Assembly: GCF_003990725.2 (NCBI RefSeq)
Contig: NZ_CP030064.1
Span: forward strand, 496,001-560,000
DNA length: 64,000 nucleotides
Reading direction: 5' to 3'
Source of the DNA: Halorubrum sp. PV6
GTDB lineage: Archaea > Halobacteriota > Halobacteria > Halobacteriales > Haloferacaceae
Under the pieces are notes generated by a model. The model was given only the letters and a program-made list of their open reading frames with translations, was not told the origin of the DNA and ran no database searches. This document shows, piece after piece, positions 16,717-25,195 of the stretch (its first letter is position 1; every line of letters starts with the position of its first letter). Made by a program: the position numbers and the translations under genes.

Positions 16717-16784
16717 GTGCCGACACTCGATCCGACCGGATAAAAAGTTCCCCGTCGCTCACCGTCACCCGAGGCCGTCGCCGC

Positions 16785-17720
16785 TCACCGCAGTTCGATG
16801 TCCACGTCGCCGCCCTCGTTCGTGAACACGCTCGCGACGCCGCTGCCGGCCGCGAAGGCGACGCGCTCGGCGCCGATGCCGAGCCGCTCCGCCAGCCCCC
16901 GCTCGGGCGTGAACTCGCGAATCTCGGGCTCGGCGTCGATCAGTTCCGCGAGTCGGTCTTCCACGTCGTCCTCCGTCCCGAGCTCGTCGACGAGGCCGAT
17001 TTCGGCGGCGTCGGTCCCGAGGTACACCCGCGCTTCGGTTTCCCGGATCGCGTCCGGGTCCATGTCTCGCCCCTCGCTGACGGTCTCGACGAACTGCTCG
17101 TAGTAGCCGTCGATGATCCCCTGGAGGTACTCGCGCTCCTCCTCTTCGATCTCGCGGAGCGGCACCCCGGCGTCTTTGTACTCGCCGGCGGTGAACTGCT
17201 CGTAGGAGATGCCGAGCTTGTCGGCCAGCCCGGCCGCGTTCGGGCGAGAGCCGACGACGCCGATGGAGCCGACGAGGCTCGCGTCGCGCGCCCACAGCTC
17301 GTCGCAGCCGCTCGCGATCCAGTAGCCGCCGGACGCGCAGGTGTCGGTGGCGTACGCCAGCGTCGGGCCGTCGAAGTCGGCCGCCGCGCGCCGGATGTCG
17401 TCGCTCGGGAGCACCTCGCCGCCCGGCGTGTTGAGCTCGACGACGAGCGCCGCCGCGTCCTCGTCGTCGTCGGCCGCCTCGATCTGCTCGACCACGTCGT
17501 CGGCGGTCGTCCCGCCGGGGCCCGAGAGCGGCGAGGGACGACCGCTGTTGCGCCGGATCGGTCCGGAGACGCGTACCTTCGCGACGTTGTACTCCTCGCT
17601 CTCGCCGAACCGCCCGCGGGTGAGCCGCGAGACGATTCGCCCGCCCGCCACCGTCGCCGTCGCGCCGACCACGGCGGCCGCGAGGAGAGCCCGCCCGTCC
17701 GACCGCGCATCGCTTGCCAT
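16785..17720 (-). CDS. sppA: Signal peptide peptidase SppA-type serine protease (S49)
   Basis: A 311-residue membrane-anchored protease. An N-terminal helix (LLAAAVVGATATVAGGRIV) anchors it, then comes the ClpP/crotonase-fold S49 domain. The nucleophile Ser is in TDTCASGGYWIASGC, preceded by VELNTPGGEVLPSDDI. The general-base Lys is most likely in AGEYKDAGVPLREI. The family clears cleaved signal peptides from membranes. Archaeal members use the Ser-Lys dyad in a single domain, which matches this length. Confidence 0.92.
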   Translation of the reverse strand: MASDARSDGRALLAAAVVGATATVAGGRIVSRLTRGRFGESEEYNVAKVRVSGPIRRNSGRPSPLSGPGGTTADDVVEQIEAADDDEDAAALVVELNTPGGEVLPSDDIRRAAADFDGPTLAYATDTCASGGYWIASGCDELWARDASLVGSIGVVGSRPNAAGLADKLGISYEQFTAGEYKDAGVPLREIEEEEREYLQGIIDGYYEQFVETVSEGRDMDPDAIRETEARVYLGTDAAEIGLVDELGTEDDVEDRLAELIDAEPEIREFTPERGLAERLGIGAERVAFAAGSGVASVFTNEGGDVDIELR

Positions 17721-17831
17721 ACCGTCGAATGGAGGCCCGGCGGTTTATATGCTATCGCTGCGGGCGTCGGCGGGGCCGTCGCTGGGGACTTTGCGAAAAC
17801 CGCAACCGCAGAGGAAAATTGGCGTCCGAAC

Positions 17832-18755
17832 TTACAGCAGGCCGGTCTTCTGGAGCTTCATCAGGTCCTCGGTGTCGAGGGTCTCGCCCTCCTTGAACTT
17901 CTGATAGATCTCCTCGGCTTCCTCCTTCTCCTCTTCGCGCTTCTCGGCGCGCTCGTCTTTGCGCTCCTTCTCCTCTTCCTTGTCGAGCTCGCGCAGGCGC
18001 TTCTGGACGCGCACGAAGTCCTCGTGGTGCTGGTCGGCGGCCTCTTGGGCCTCGACGAACAGCTCGTGCATCTCGTCGGCCTCGTCGCGGATGTCGTCGG
18101 CCTCGCGGTAGGCCTCGATCATCTGGTTGTGGTGTTCCTGGGCCTTGTCCGCGAGCTCCGTCACCTTCTGGTGGTGCTGGGACGCCTCGGACCGAACCTC
18201 CTCGGCCTCCTCGACAAGGTCGTCGAGCTCGCTGGTGTCGTCGACCTTCTCTTTCTTCTCGGCGAGCTTCTCGCGCTTCTCGTCGATCTTTTCGATGAGT
18301 TCGCGCTCGTCCTCGGCGTCGAGAACCTCCGTCTGCTGGCGGAATTCGAGGTCTTCGATCTCGGATTCGAGCTCCTCGATGGACTTGCCGGAGCCGAGCT
18401 CCATGTCCTGTTTGAGCTCCTCGACCTCGTCGAACAGCTCGTTGGCGTCGGCGTTGAGCTCGTTGCGCTTGTCCTTGTGTTCCTGGACCTGCTCGTTGAG
18501 CTCGTCGCGCTTCTCGCGGTGTTCCTGGGCCTCGTCGACCTTCTCGCGCGTCTTCGCGTTGAGGTCGTCGCGCTTGGAGGCGCGCTCGGAGGCCATCTGG
18601 TTCAGCTCGTTGCGTCGGTCTCGCAGCTGTCCGGCGCGTTTGATGAGCTGGCCCTTCGACCCGTTCTCAAGGTCGTCCTCAGAAAGGTCCACGTTGTCCG
18701 CTCCGTCCATCGCCTCGATATCGTACTGTTCGATGACTTCTTCTTTCGTTACCAT
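17832..18755 (-). CDS. Conserved archaeal coiled-coil protein
   Basis: A 307-residue, almost entirely helical, highly charged protein. Long heptad runs cover roughly residues 38-275 (RDRRNELNQMASERASKR, repeated DELNE/KRNELN units, HHQKVTELADKAQEHHNQM). Only the ends are non-coiled: an acidic N-terminus and a C-terminal EGETLDTEDLMKLQKTG tail. It belongs to a widely conserved archaeal coiled-coil family (COG1340-like) of unknown role; SMC-like or scaffold functions are speculation. The promoter appears unusually distant, with box A about 145 nt before the ATG and an intervening palindrome. Confidence 0.88.
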   Translation of the reverse strand: MVTKEEVIEQYDIEAMDGADNVDLSEDDLENGSKGQLIKRAGQLRDRRNELNQMASERASKRDDLNAKTREKVDEAQEHREKRDELNEQVQEHKDKRNELNADANELFDEVEELKQDMELGSGKSIEELESEIEDLEFRQQTEVLDAEDERELIEKIDEKREKLAEKKEKVDDTSELDDLVEEAEEVRSEASQHHQKVTELADKAQEHHNQMIEAYREADDIRDEADEMHELFVEAQEAADQHHEDFVRVQKRLRELDKEEEKERKDERAEKREEEKEEAEEIYQKFKEGETLDTEDLMKLQKTGLL

Positions 18756-18872
18756 TTTTTATCTCTCCATCACCGCTCCGGGGGTAGCGGGCGCTCGCCA
18801 CTGTGCGTCAAGCCGTACACAAGAGCTCCCGTTCATTTCAGCGTGCGATCCCACCAGCGCCGGAGGCGTTCT

Positions 18873-18910
18873 GGTATCAAACGATACCGCAGGCCGACAT
18901 ATAAATACTT
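18873..18910 (-). promoter_or_regulatory. Promoter and palindromic operator upstream of the coiled-coil gene
   Basis: The minus strand has AAGTATTTATATGT (box A, 18898-18910), followed after a short gap by the perfect palindrome GGTATC-GTTT-GATACC (18873-18888). The palindrome falls where transcription would start, a classic repressor position. This would give an untranslated leader of about 120 nt before the ATG at 18755, unusual among the mostly leaderless genes here. The rest of the 18756-19051 gap shows no gene. Confidence 0.55.
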
Positions 18911-19051
18911 CGGTGGATCGGGTGTAAGACGGTAGCACGGGCCGTCTACTCCCCGATCCGTGATCACCGATCACATACCAACCCGTCAGTAGCGAGCCGA
19001 CAACCGACCGCTCGCAGGTCACGCCGCCGCGCAGCCCGACGCGTTCACGAC

Positions 19052-19753
19052 TCACCCCGCCGACTCGCCAACCGCGTACGAGAGCACGATACCGTCGTCG
19101 AGCCGCTCGGTGTCGACTAATTCGAGCCGCGGGAACGACTCCGTGAACCCCTCGCCGTCGGCGAGCGTCGGGGCGTCGCGCCCGCCGATAACCATCGAGC
19201 CGACGTAGAGGTGTAGCTCGTCGACAAGACCGGCGTCGAAACACGAGTAGATGATCTCGCCGCCGCCCTCGATCATCAGCCGGCCGACGCCCCGCGCTGC
19301 GAGCGCGTCGACGCCGGCCGCGAGGTCGACGTGGTCGCCCCTGGACCCCCCCTTCCCGGTCGGCTCATCGACCACCACCACCTCCGCGCCGGCGTCGGCG
19401 AGGGCCTCGCGCCGGGCGTTGGGCGCCGCCTCGGAGACGAGCAGGTAGGTCGTCGCGGCGTCGTCGAGAATGCGGGCGTCGGTCGGGGTGCGCCCGGTCG
19501 AGTCGACGACGACGCGAGCGGGGTTGCCGGCGCGTCCGTTTCGCAGGCGTTCGACGCGCCGGGCCTCCTCGTCGAGCGTGAGGTGCGGGTCGTCCGCGAG
19601 GACGGTCCCGACCCCGACCAACACCGCGTCCGCGGCCGCCCTGACCCGGTCGACGCGGTCGAAGTCCTCCGCGCCGGAGATCCGTAGCTGCTCCCGGCGA
19701 CGCGTCGCGAGTTTCCCGTCGACGCTCTGTGCGGCGTTGACGACGACGTGCAT
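19052..19753 (-). CDS. 2,5-diamino-6-ribosylamino-4(3H)-pyrimidinone 5'-phosphate reductase
   Basis: A 233-residue RibD-C/dihydrofolate-reductase-like protein. It opens with VVVNAAQSVDGKLATRRREQ, continues with AVLVGVGTVLADDPHLT and RVVVDSTGRTP, and ends with MIEGGGEIIYSCFDAGLVDE and IGGRDAPTL. In archaea this stand-alone reductase makes the ribityl intermediate of riboflavin/F420 precursor synthesis using NAD(P)H. The substrate- and cofactor-binding segments all appear intact. It lies 54 bp downstream of the MFS gene on the same strand and could be read through from it. Confidence 0.92.
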   Translation of the reverse strand: MHVVVNAAQSVDGKLATRRREQLRISGAEDFDRVDRVRAAADAVLVGVGTVLADDPHLTLDEEARRVERLRNGRAGNPARVVVDSTGRTPTDARILDDAATTYLLVSEAAPNARREALADAGAEVVVVDEPTGKGGSRGDHVDLAAGVDALAARGVGRLMIEGGGEIIYSCFDAGLVDELHLYVGSMVIGGRDAPTLADGEGFTESFPRLELVDTERLDDGIVLSYAVGESAG

Positions 19754-19807
19754 ACGAGCCGGTCGTACGGGCGGGAAATGGTCGTTTCGGTCGCGGCGGT
19801 CGACGTC

Positions 19808-21034
19808 TCACTCGGTCGCCCACAGCCCCGCCGCCACGACCGCCGCGAGCGCGAGCGCGGCGGCGAGCAGCCCGAACGCGAGCCGAAACCCGGTCGCGTC
19901 GGCCACGGCGCCGACCGTCGCGGGGGCGAGCGCCCCGGCGCCCATCAGCAGGGTCCGAGTCACGCCGAGGCCACCCCCCGCGAGCCGCTCGGGGAGCGCC
20001 TCGACCAGGTACGCGCCCCGAACCGGGCGGAACCCGTGCGATCCGAGCCCGAAGGCGACGACGAGGGCCCCCAGAACGACGGGCCCGGAGCCGGCGCCGG
20101 CGACGACGCCGACGAGGGCCGCCGCCGCGAGCGAGAGGGCCGCGACCATCACTGGGAACCGCCCGAGCCGGTCGGAGAGGTCGCCGGAGACGAGTTGGAC
20201 GAACGTGACCGCGAACAGCCCCGAATAGAGCAGGTTCGCGGTCGCGGTCGACAGGTCGGCCGCCCGCGAGAGGTACAGCGGGAGGAAGGCAACCGCCCCG
20301 TTGTAGGCGAACGAGAAGGCGATCGTCGCGAGGACGAACGCCGCCAGCCGGCGGTCCTCGAACAGCCCGAGGTAGTCGCGCGCGCTCGGCTCCGGCCCCT
20401 CGCGCTCCGGCCCGCGGTCGGTGCCCTCCGGGAGTCGCTTTGGGACGTGTCCGACGAAGACCGCGGCGAGCCCGATCGCGGCGGCGCCCGTGACGACGAA
20501 CAGCCCGCGCCAGTCCGCGCCCGGCAGCCGCGAGAGCATCGCTTCGAGCGCCGGCGGCGCGGCGAGAACGAGGGTGACGGCCGCCGGCGCCGCGACGCCG
20601 CCGAGCGCGCCGAACGTGTCGTAGGCGCCGAGCGCGCGTCCGGTCCGCGCCGGGTACATCCGCGAGAGCAGCCGCACCGCGACCGTCTTGTGCGCGCCCG
20701 TCCCCGCGCCGATCACGAGCATCGCGACCGCCAGCACCGCAAAGGGGGTGTCGAAGAGCAGCGCGAGGGCGCCCGCACCCGCCACGGCCGCCCCGGTCGC
20801 GATCACCCGGACCGCGCCGACCCGGTCGGCGACGGCGCCGCTCGGGAACTGCAGCAGGGCGTAGACGGCCATGAATCCCGAGAACGCCGCGCCGACGGCG
20901 GCGTTGCTCACGCCGTAGCTCGCCTGTAGCGGCTCGAAGAGCGGGGGGAACGCGTACCGCACGAATTTCCCGAGAAACCAGACCAGCGACGTGAGCACTA
21001 GCACGTCGTACTCCCTGGCCCGCCCGAGGTTCAT
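19808..21034 (-). CDS. Major facilitator superfamily transporter
   Basis: A 408-residue protein with about 12 hydrophobic helices in two halves joined by a charged cytoplasmic loop (GHVPKRLPEGTDRGPEREG). The MFS loop-2/3 motif is seen as PSGAVADRVGAVRV, with the repeat copy SGDLSDRLGRFPV in the second half. The substrate cannot be read from sequence; in this class it may be sugars, organic anions or drugs. A TTATAAAT box 25-32 nt before the ATG predicts a leaderless mRNA. Confidence 0.9.
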   Translation of the reverse strand: MNLGRAREYDVLVLTSLVWFLGKFVRYAFPPLFEPLQASYGVSNAAVGAAFSGFMAVYALLQFPSGAVADRVGAVRVIATGAAVAGAGALALLFDTPFAVLAVAMLVIGAGTGAHKTVAVRLLSRMYPARTGRALGAYDTFGALGGVAAPAAVTLVLAAPPALEAMLSRLPGADWRGLFVVTGAAAIGLAAVFVGHVPKRLPEGTDRGPEREGPEPSARDYLGLFEDRRLAAFVLATIAFSFAYNGAVAFLPLYLSRAADLSTATANLLYSGLFAVTFVQLVSGDLSDRLGRFPVMVAALSLAAAALVGVVAGAGSGPVVLGALVVAFGLGSHGFRPVRGAYLVEALPERLAGGGLGVTRTLLMGAGALAPATVGAVADATGFRLAFGLLAAALALAAVVAAGLWATE

Positions 21035-21058
21035 CGCTCGTGGCTACCCCGGTGACGG

Positions 21059-21066
21059 TTATAAAT
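21059..21066 (-). promoter_or_regulatory. Box A of the MFS transporter gene
   Basis: The minus strand reads ATTTATAA at the canonical distance from the ATG at 21034. The remaining ~170 bp to the sulfatase-like gene hold no recognisable gene. Confidence 0.7.
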
Positions 21067-21238
21067 GACCGGCTCTGTTGGAATGGCGGTGTCCAGATAC
21101 GGATCGAACGGTGAATCGGTGCGTTTTCAAAGCGATTCCCAACCGATTACTTGACGACTGACTCTGGACCCCGCGCAAACGGCAGATGGCGAAAACTGCG
21201 AGCGAGCAGAGTGGGTAGTTCACCTCCCGGCACCGGCG

Positions 21239-22549
21239 TCAGTAGTATCCGAGCGCCGCGAGCTGTTCTTTGGCTTGCTCAGTGGCCTGTCGACCGCCCA
21301 TCGGCTCTCTGACGCCAGCCTCGGGAGCGTCGAACGCGCCGGTGACCGCTGTCGGATCGATCTCTCGAAGCAGCCTGAAATCACCCGCCCCGGAGATGGA
21401 CGCCTCCAACCCCTCGTCGCCCCAGTGATATCGCTTGCGAACCGCTCTCCCCTCCTCGTTCGTGTAGACGGCGTGGCTCGCGGCCGTAAATGGGGTGACG
21501 TCTCCGCAAGCATCTTCGAACCGATCACGCAGATCCGCGGTGACTGGCTGTTTTGACGATACCACTCGCTCCGTGGCGAATGCAGCTCCCGACGGATCGC
21601 CGTCCACGTACGCCTCAACCACAGCTGGGAACTGAGTCAGTGCGGCCGGCTCGTGACACATCTCCCCCGCCGTGCCGCCAGGCGGCCGAACAAGGAGTGG
21701 GACGTGAAGCAGTTCCTCGTGCATCGGGATGATGTGCGAGACGGCATTCGGTTCGTCGGGCAGACGGCCGGGCTCACCGAATCCGTCGCCGTGATCGCCG
21801 CAGACGACGACGAGGGTGTCGTCGAGTTCGCCGCGTTGCCGGAGTGTTTCGATCGTCCGCTTGGCGACGGCGTCGGCCTGCCGTATTCCGCCATCGTAGA
21901 GGGATTCGAGCCCGGCAAGACGCCAGTACGGATGTGTATCGCCATAGAACTGCCACTCCCAACGAACATCGAGGTCCGCCTGCAGCTGTCGGGCCTGCTC
22001 GTCGCCCCACATATCATACTCTTCGCGCGGTTCGAACGGTCGGTGGCTGTCCATCACGTTGAGACACGCCGCCCACTCTCCGTCCTGCTCGGCCGTCCAG
22101 TCGAGCAGCTGGTCGGCATAGTAAAACCCGTCGGGGCCAGGGTTGAGCGACGCCGTGTCGTACGTTTCGTCATACTCGTCCGGGACCCCTGTGACCGTCT
22201 CAAAACACTCCTGAATTCCCGAGCTGCGACCGTTCAGAAACCCGTTTTCGGTGAACAGACCGGTCTCGTACCCGGCCTCGGCGAGCGACTCGAAGACGGT
22301 GTTGCCCGGACGGAGCCTGTCGTGGACAGTCAGCCTGTGCTCGTGGGCTTCGAAGCCGGTGAAAATGCTCACGTGGCTCGGTAGCGACCAGTTCGACGGT
22401 GCTCGAGCCTGGGTGTATGTGATCGATTCCGCTGCGAGTGACTCCAAGAACGGCGTTGTGGGACGGGCAGCGCCGTACAGCGAGCAGTTCTTCGCACGGA
22501 CCGAATCCAACACAACGAGCAATACGTTCGGTGATTCATCACGTCCCAT
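21239..22549 (-). CDS. Sulfatase-like (alkaline phosphatase superfamily) hydrolase
   Basis: A 436-residue protein of the sulfatase/phosphatase superfamily. The metal-binding opening is NVLLVVLDSVRAKNCSLYG, and VVVCGDHGDGFGEPG provides later metal ligands. The place of the formylglycine motif reads SNWSLPSHVSIFTG. Neither C-x-P-x-R nor the exact S-x-P-x-R is present, although a Ser is available. It may therefore act as a phosphotransferase/phosphodiesterase rather than a formylglycine sulfatase. Such proteins are common near haloarchaeal surface-glycan genes. It marks the start of a less GC-rich stretch. Confidence 0.82.
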   Translation of the reverse strand: MGRDESPNVLLVVLDSVRAKNCSLYGAARPTTPFLESLAAESITYTQARAPSNWSLPSHVSIFTGFEAHEHRLTVHDRLRPGNTVFESLAEAGYETGLFTENGFLNGRSSGIQECFETVTGVPDEYDETYDTASLNPGPDGFYYADQLLDWTAEQDGEWAACLNVMDSHRPFEPREEYDMWGDEQARQLQADLDVRWEWQFYGDTHPYWRLAGLESLYDGGIRQADAVAKRTIETLRQRGELDDTLVVVCGDHGDGFGEPGRLPDEPNAVSHIIPMHEELLHVPLLVRPPGGTAGEMCHEPAALTQFPAVVEAYVDGDPSGAAFATERVVSSKQPVTADLRDRFEDACGDVTPFTAASHAVYTNEEGRAVRKRYHWGDEGLEASISGAGDFRLLREIDPTAVTGAFDAPEAGVREPMGGRQATEQAKEQLAALGYY

Positions 22550-22860
22550 ACCTCGGGTGACGGTCGACGCCTATTCATTCTTATCAAATATTATATATTA
22601 TGACACCGTTTCTATCCCGACCCGTCCGGAGCGCTATCGAGAGAACCAGAGCGCGCTGAAGCAGTCCACGGTTCGAGATCACACGCGTCAGTTGGCCTCC
22701 GGAATTAGCGCTCTGTCAATATAACTGACGCCCGCGGAGCGAAGCGGAGTACCACGGCGTAGACTTGAACTATATATTCCACTAGTGGACTTCTGACGCT
22801 TCTATTCTCCTATTATAAGCGTTCAAGGGGCGGTCGCCGAATCACTCTATTGAGTAAGAG
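22550..22860. other. Intergenic stretch with two divergent promoters
   Basis: No gene is seen. An AT-rich block at 22586-22600 (ATATTATATATTATG on the plus strand) is 37-51 nt upstream of the sulfatase-like gene. A TATTATAAG box at 22811-22819 precedes the small gene at 22861. A short palindrome CCACTAGTGG lies between them near 22780. Confidence 0.6.
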
Positions 22861-23079
22861 ATGACCACAGATGCCAACTGGACGTCGGCAAGCGGCGAGA
22901 CGACCGGTCGAAGGTCGACGGGCCCTCCCTACACCGGCTTAGTACATCAAGTTGACAATCGTCCGTCAGGGCCCGACCGGGTTACAGTGTACCCGGCTAA
23001 CGCCACCGACGACGAACGGCTTTCAACGTGGATGACGGTGGACGTCGACTCCGTCGTCAAACCCGAATGCTTCCGATAG
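22861..23079 (+). CDS. Small haloarchaeal protein, DUF7511-like
   Basis: A 72-residue soluble protein. The first ~30 residues are polar and disordered. The core HQVDNRPSGPDRVTVYPANA followed by DDERLSTWMTVDVDSVV matches a small haloarchaeal domain I recall as DUF7511: beta strands around a conserved TW-[IL]-T motif. The 61-residue protein at 57985 has a comparable end (RTTRWITVSEADCV). A TTATAA box lies about 42 nt upstream. Function unknown. Confidence 0.65.
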   Translation: MTTDANWTSASGETTGRRSTGPPYTGLVHQVDNRPSGPDRVTVYPANATDDERLSTWMTVDVDSVVKPECFR

Positions 23080-23248
23080 GTATCCGGATACGGGGCGGCC
23101 GCATCAAGCGACTCCGCCGCCGGGCCCGACATTGGCAAGTCGGATCAGCCCGACTGCCTCCATCGGCGCCAACTCAGATATTCATGCCGACATCGGCGGG
23201 GGTGCCGCTGTCGGTGCTGTCTGCAACCGAGGTGATCTCTCGGGCAAT

Positions 23249-24067
23249 ATGAAACGACGTGAACTCCTTAGTACCACCCTGCACCGCGCCGTGCTCGGGG
23301 CTGCTGTCTCTTCTGTCCTCGAACTGTTCGATCTGTGGTCTGCGTCGATGTCCCTCTTTGCGAGTGAACCAACGCAATCAACGCCCACAGACAACCGAGG
23401 GGTCGTTGCCCGCGAACTGACCCCGGACGGCTACGCGATGACGTACGAGTGGACGGACCGATCCGGGCGCGAGTGGCGTCTGGAGTTCCCTATCGATCGA
23501 TCCGTGCACCGAGAGGCGGCTGACGAGACACACGGTTACTTGAGTGGGTTTGAAGCGGCGAAGGCGAGTGCTCATGCCGAACGACTCACGGAAGCACTCG
23601 CCGACGCACGTACGGGAGGTGAGAGTGCCTGGCGATCGCTTCCCGAGTCGGTCCGTTTTGAAGCGGTGATCGGGCTCGTTCACTCGCTCGAATACGTGAC
23701 AGACGCAGAGTCGACCGGTGCGCCGGATTATGTCCGTTCTGTTGAGGAGACTTTGGTCGATGGGTGCGGTGATTGTGAGGACCTCACGTTTCTACTGGTC
23801 GGACTGCTCTCACAACCGATTTTCAACTACCGAACTGCGATGGTGATCCTCCCTGGTCACATGCTGGCGGCCGTGCACAGAGACGACCTTCCGGCGGCGT
23901 ACGCCGACGCGCCGACACTCCCAGGCGGAACGTACGTTGCGATAGAGGCTGTCAGGTCTCGCCAAATCGGTCGGTTCCAAGACAAACCTGTGCTGGTGGT
24001 GTATGGAAACGGTCTCGAGTACATTGATCAGTCAGCAATCGCCGACGCAGCCGGCGAACTCGTTTGA
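23249..24067 (+). CDS. Transglutaminase-like cysteine protease-fold protein
   Basis: A 272-residue protein. A hydrophobic N-terminal segment (about residues 12-36) suggests a membrane anchor or signal. The catalytic-type Cys lies in DGCGDCEDLTFLLVGLL, and PGHMLAAVHRDD supplies a candidate His. The pattern fits the transglutaminase/bacterial transglutaminase-like peptidase fold, though the third residue (Asp) is uncertain; GTYVAIEAV after the His may carry the equivalent acid. The ATG at 23249 is chosen because upstream in-frame sequence is low-quality. It may act on cell-surface proteins. It lies in the AT-richer accessory stretch, and the partner is unknown. Confidence 0.75.
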   Translation: MKRRELLSTTLHRAVLGAAVSSVLELFDLWSASMSLFASEPTQSTPTDNRGVVARELTPDGYAMTYEWTDRSGREWRLEFPIDRSVHREAADETHGYLSGFEAAKASAHAERLTEALADARTGGESAWRSLPESVRFEAVIGLVHSLEYVTDAESTGAPDYVRSVEETLVDGCGDCEDLTFLLVGLLSQPIFNYRTAMVILPGHMLAAVHRDDLPAAYADAPTLPGGTYVAIEAVRSRQIGRFQDKPVLVVYGNGLEYIDQSAIADAAGELV

Positions 24068-24130
24068 ATATATATTGCTGTATACTACTATCACTCGGGT
24101 TTTTTCTTGATAGCGTCATACCTATTAAAC

Positions 24131-24436
24131 ATGGAGTCGGCAGTCCTGCTCAGATGTTCGCTTTGTGACGCTGTTTTCGCACTCGAAGGCCGTCGGAACG
24201 AGTACTCCAGACAGGACCTGTTCTCGCGGGCAAAAGCTCATCTCCGGGAACATGAGCTTGATGAGCCGAAGACGGCGATTCGAAAGTACGGGATCGTTTC
24301 TGCGGCTACTGAAATCGTCATCCCCCAAGAACGTCATCAGCAACTTCCGACGGAGGAGTGGACGGATCTCGAGGATACGTGGCTCCCGGACGGTGCCCTC
24401 TCTCATGACGACGGATTCCTGTCAGCACACAACTAA
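24131..24436 (+). CDS. Small C2H2-type zinc-finger protein
   Basis: A 101-residue protein with a probable zinc finger. A CSLC pair near residue 10 is followed by AKAHLREHELDE with two His about 25 residues later (C-x2-C ... H-x3-H). The rest is a predicted mixed helix/strand tail ending GALSHDDGFLSAHN. Small C2H2 proteins in haloarchaea are often DNA- or RNA-binding regulators, but no target is evident. The ATG at 24131 is preferred over a TTG at 24107. It follows the transglutaminase-like gene by 63 bp on the same strand. Confidence 0.65.
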   Translation: MESAVLLRCSLCDAVFALEGRRNEYSRQDLFSRAKAHLREHELDEPKTAIRKYGIVSAATEIVIPQERHQQLPTEEWTDLEDTWLPDGALSHDDGFLSAHN

Positions 24437-24730
24437 CCAGTCGAGAGGCATTCGACCAGCTCAGTGCGGCTGTTGAATGCCTACCGACGGACCTCTTAAC
24501 CTCGTCGCGTAGCGGGACCGGGTTACTCTCCGTCATACAGAGTTCCTCGTCGCTCGGCGACTCCCCGGCGCCGAGGTAGGCTGCGACGGCTTCGTCAAGA
24601 GTACGGGCAGGGGAGGCTCGGGAGTTGAGTGAATCTGGTGTGTATACCAAACTCCGCGCTGTATCTCGCACGCCCATTTGAGCGCACAGAAAGTTGTTTA
24701 TTGGATGGGGACATAACACTATATATATAT
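24437..24730. other. Intergenic stretch, possible gene remnant
   Basis: No intact gene is convincing. On the minus strand, about 24480-24620 can be read as TLDEAVAAYLGAGESPSDEE and similar acidic sequence without a good start. It looks like a decayed gene fragment. The right end is strongly AT-rich (a run of TA repeats at 24720-24731) and should be the promoter of the next gene. Confidence 0.4.
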
Positions 24731-25051
24731 ATGAGAAGCCAGATAGACCCTTCCAATTTTGAGAAGCGGTATGAGTCATTTCGTGATGATGATGGTGAAT
24801 GGTCGTTTGAAATTCAAGAATATCACGCCGACCTCAATTTAATCACCCCGTCAGATGTGCCTGCTACCCTCTCCCCAAAGGAAGCATACCGTGCCGCTGT
24901 CTTTCTTGAGGGGTTCATTCAAGAGAAAAAGAGCACAGGTGATTGGTCGGACAGTGTGCTTGATGGGTTCAACAAGTTTGAGTCTACCATAGAAGTCGAG
25001 GCCGTAGCGAAAGCGCTCAGAGAACTCTCGAATCAGAACGAGCCAATTTAA
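24731..25051 (+). CDS. Hypothetical acidic protein of the accessory stretch
   Basis: A 106-residue soluble protein with low GC content compared with the window and no family I recognise. The visible features are a polar N-terminus (DPSNFEKRYESFRDDDGEWS), a middle strand region and a helical C-terminus (TLSPKEAYRAAVFLEGFIQE to the end). Codons often end in A or T, unlike its neighbours, which suggests recent acquisition. The ATG at 24731 directly follows a TATATATATATA run. That is too close for a standard box A of a leaderless mRNA, so the transcript start is unclear. Confidence 0.55.
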   Translation: MRSQIDPSNFEKRYESFRDDDGEWSFEIQEYHADLNLITPSDVPATLSPKEAYRAAVFLEGFIQEKKSTGDWSDSVLDGFNKFESTIEVEAVAKALRELSNQNEPI

Positions 25052-25195
25052 CTCACACGTGAACCGTGCTGAGCGGTTCCCGACCAAGCCGGAAGATGAC
25101 TCTCTGTGAGGTGCGCGCCCGCTATGTATGTATGCTACCTTACCACAACGTAGCACGAGCCAAGTAAGCTGCCCACCGTACGATGAGTTGGGTCG

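Noticed and set aside
24318-24779. A 153-codon minus-strand frame
   Set aside because: It overlaps the zinc-finger gene antisense and crosses the AT-rich promoter of the next gene. Only its middle looks protein-like, so it is at most a remnant.
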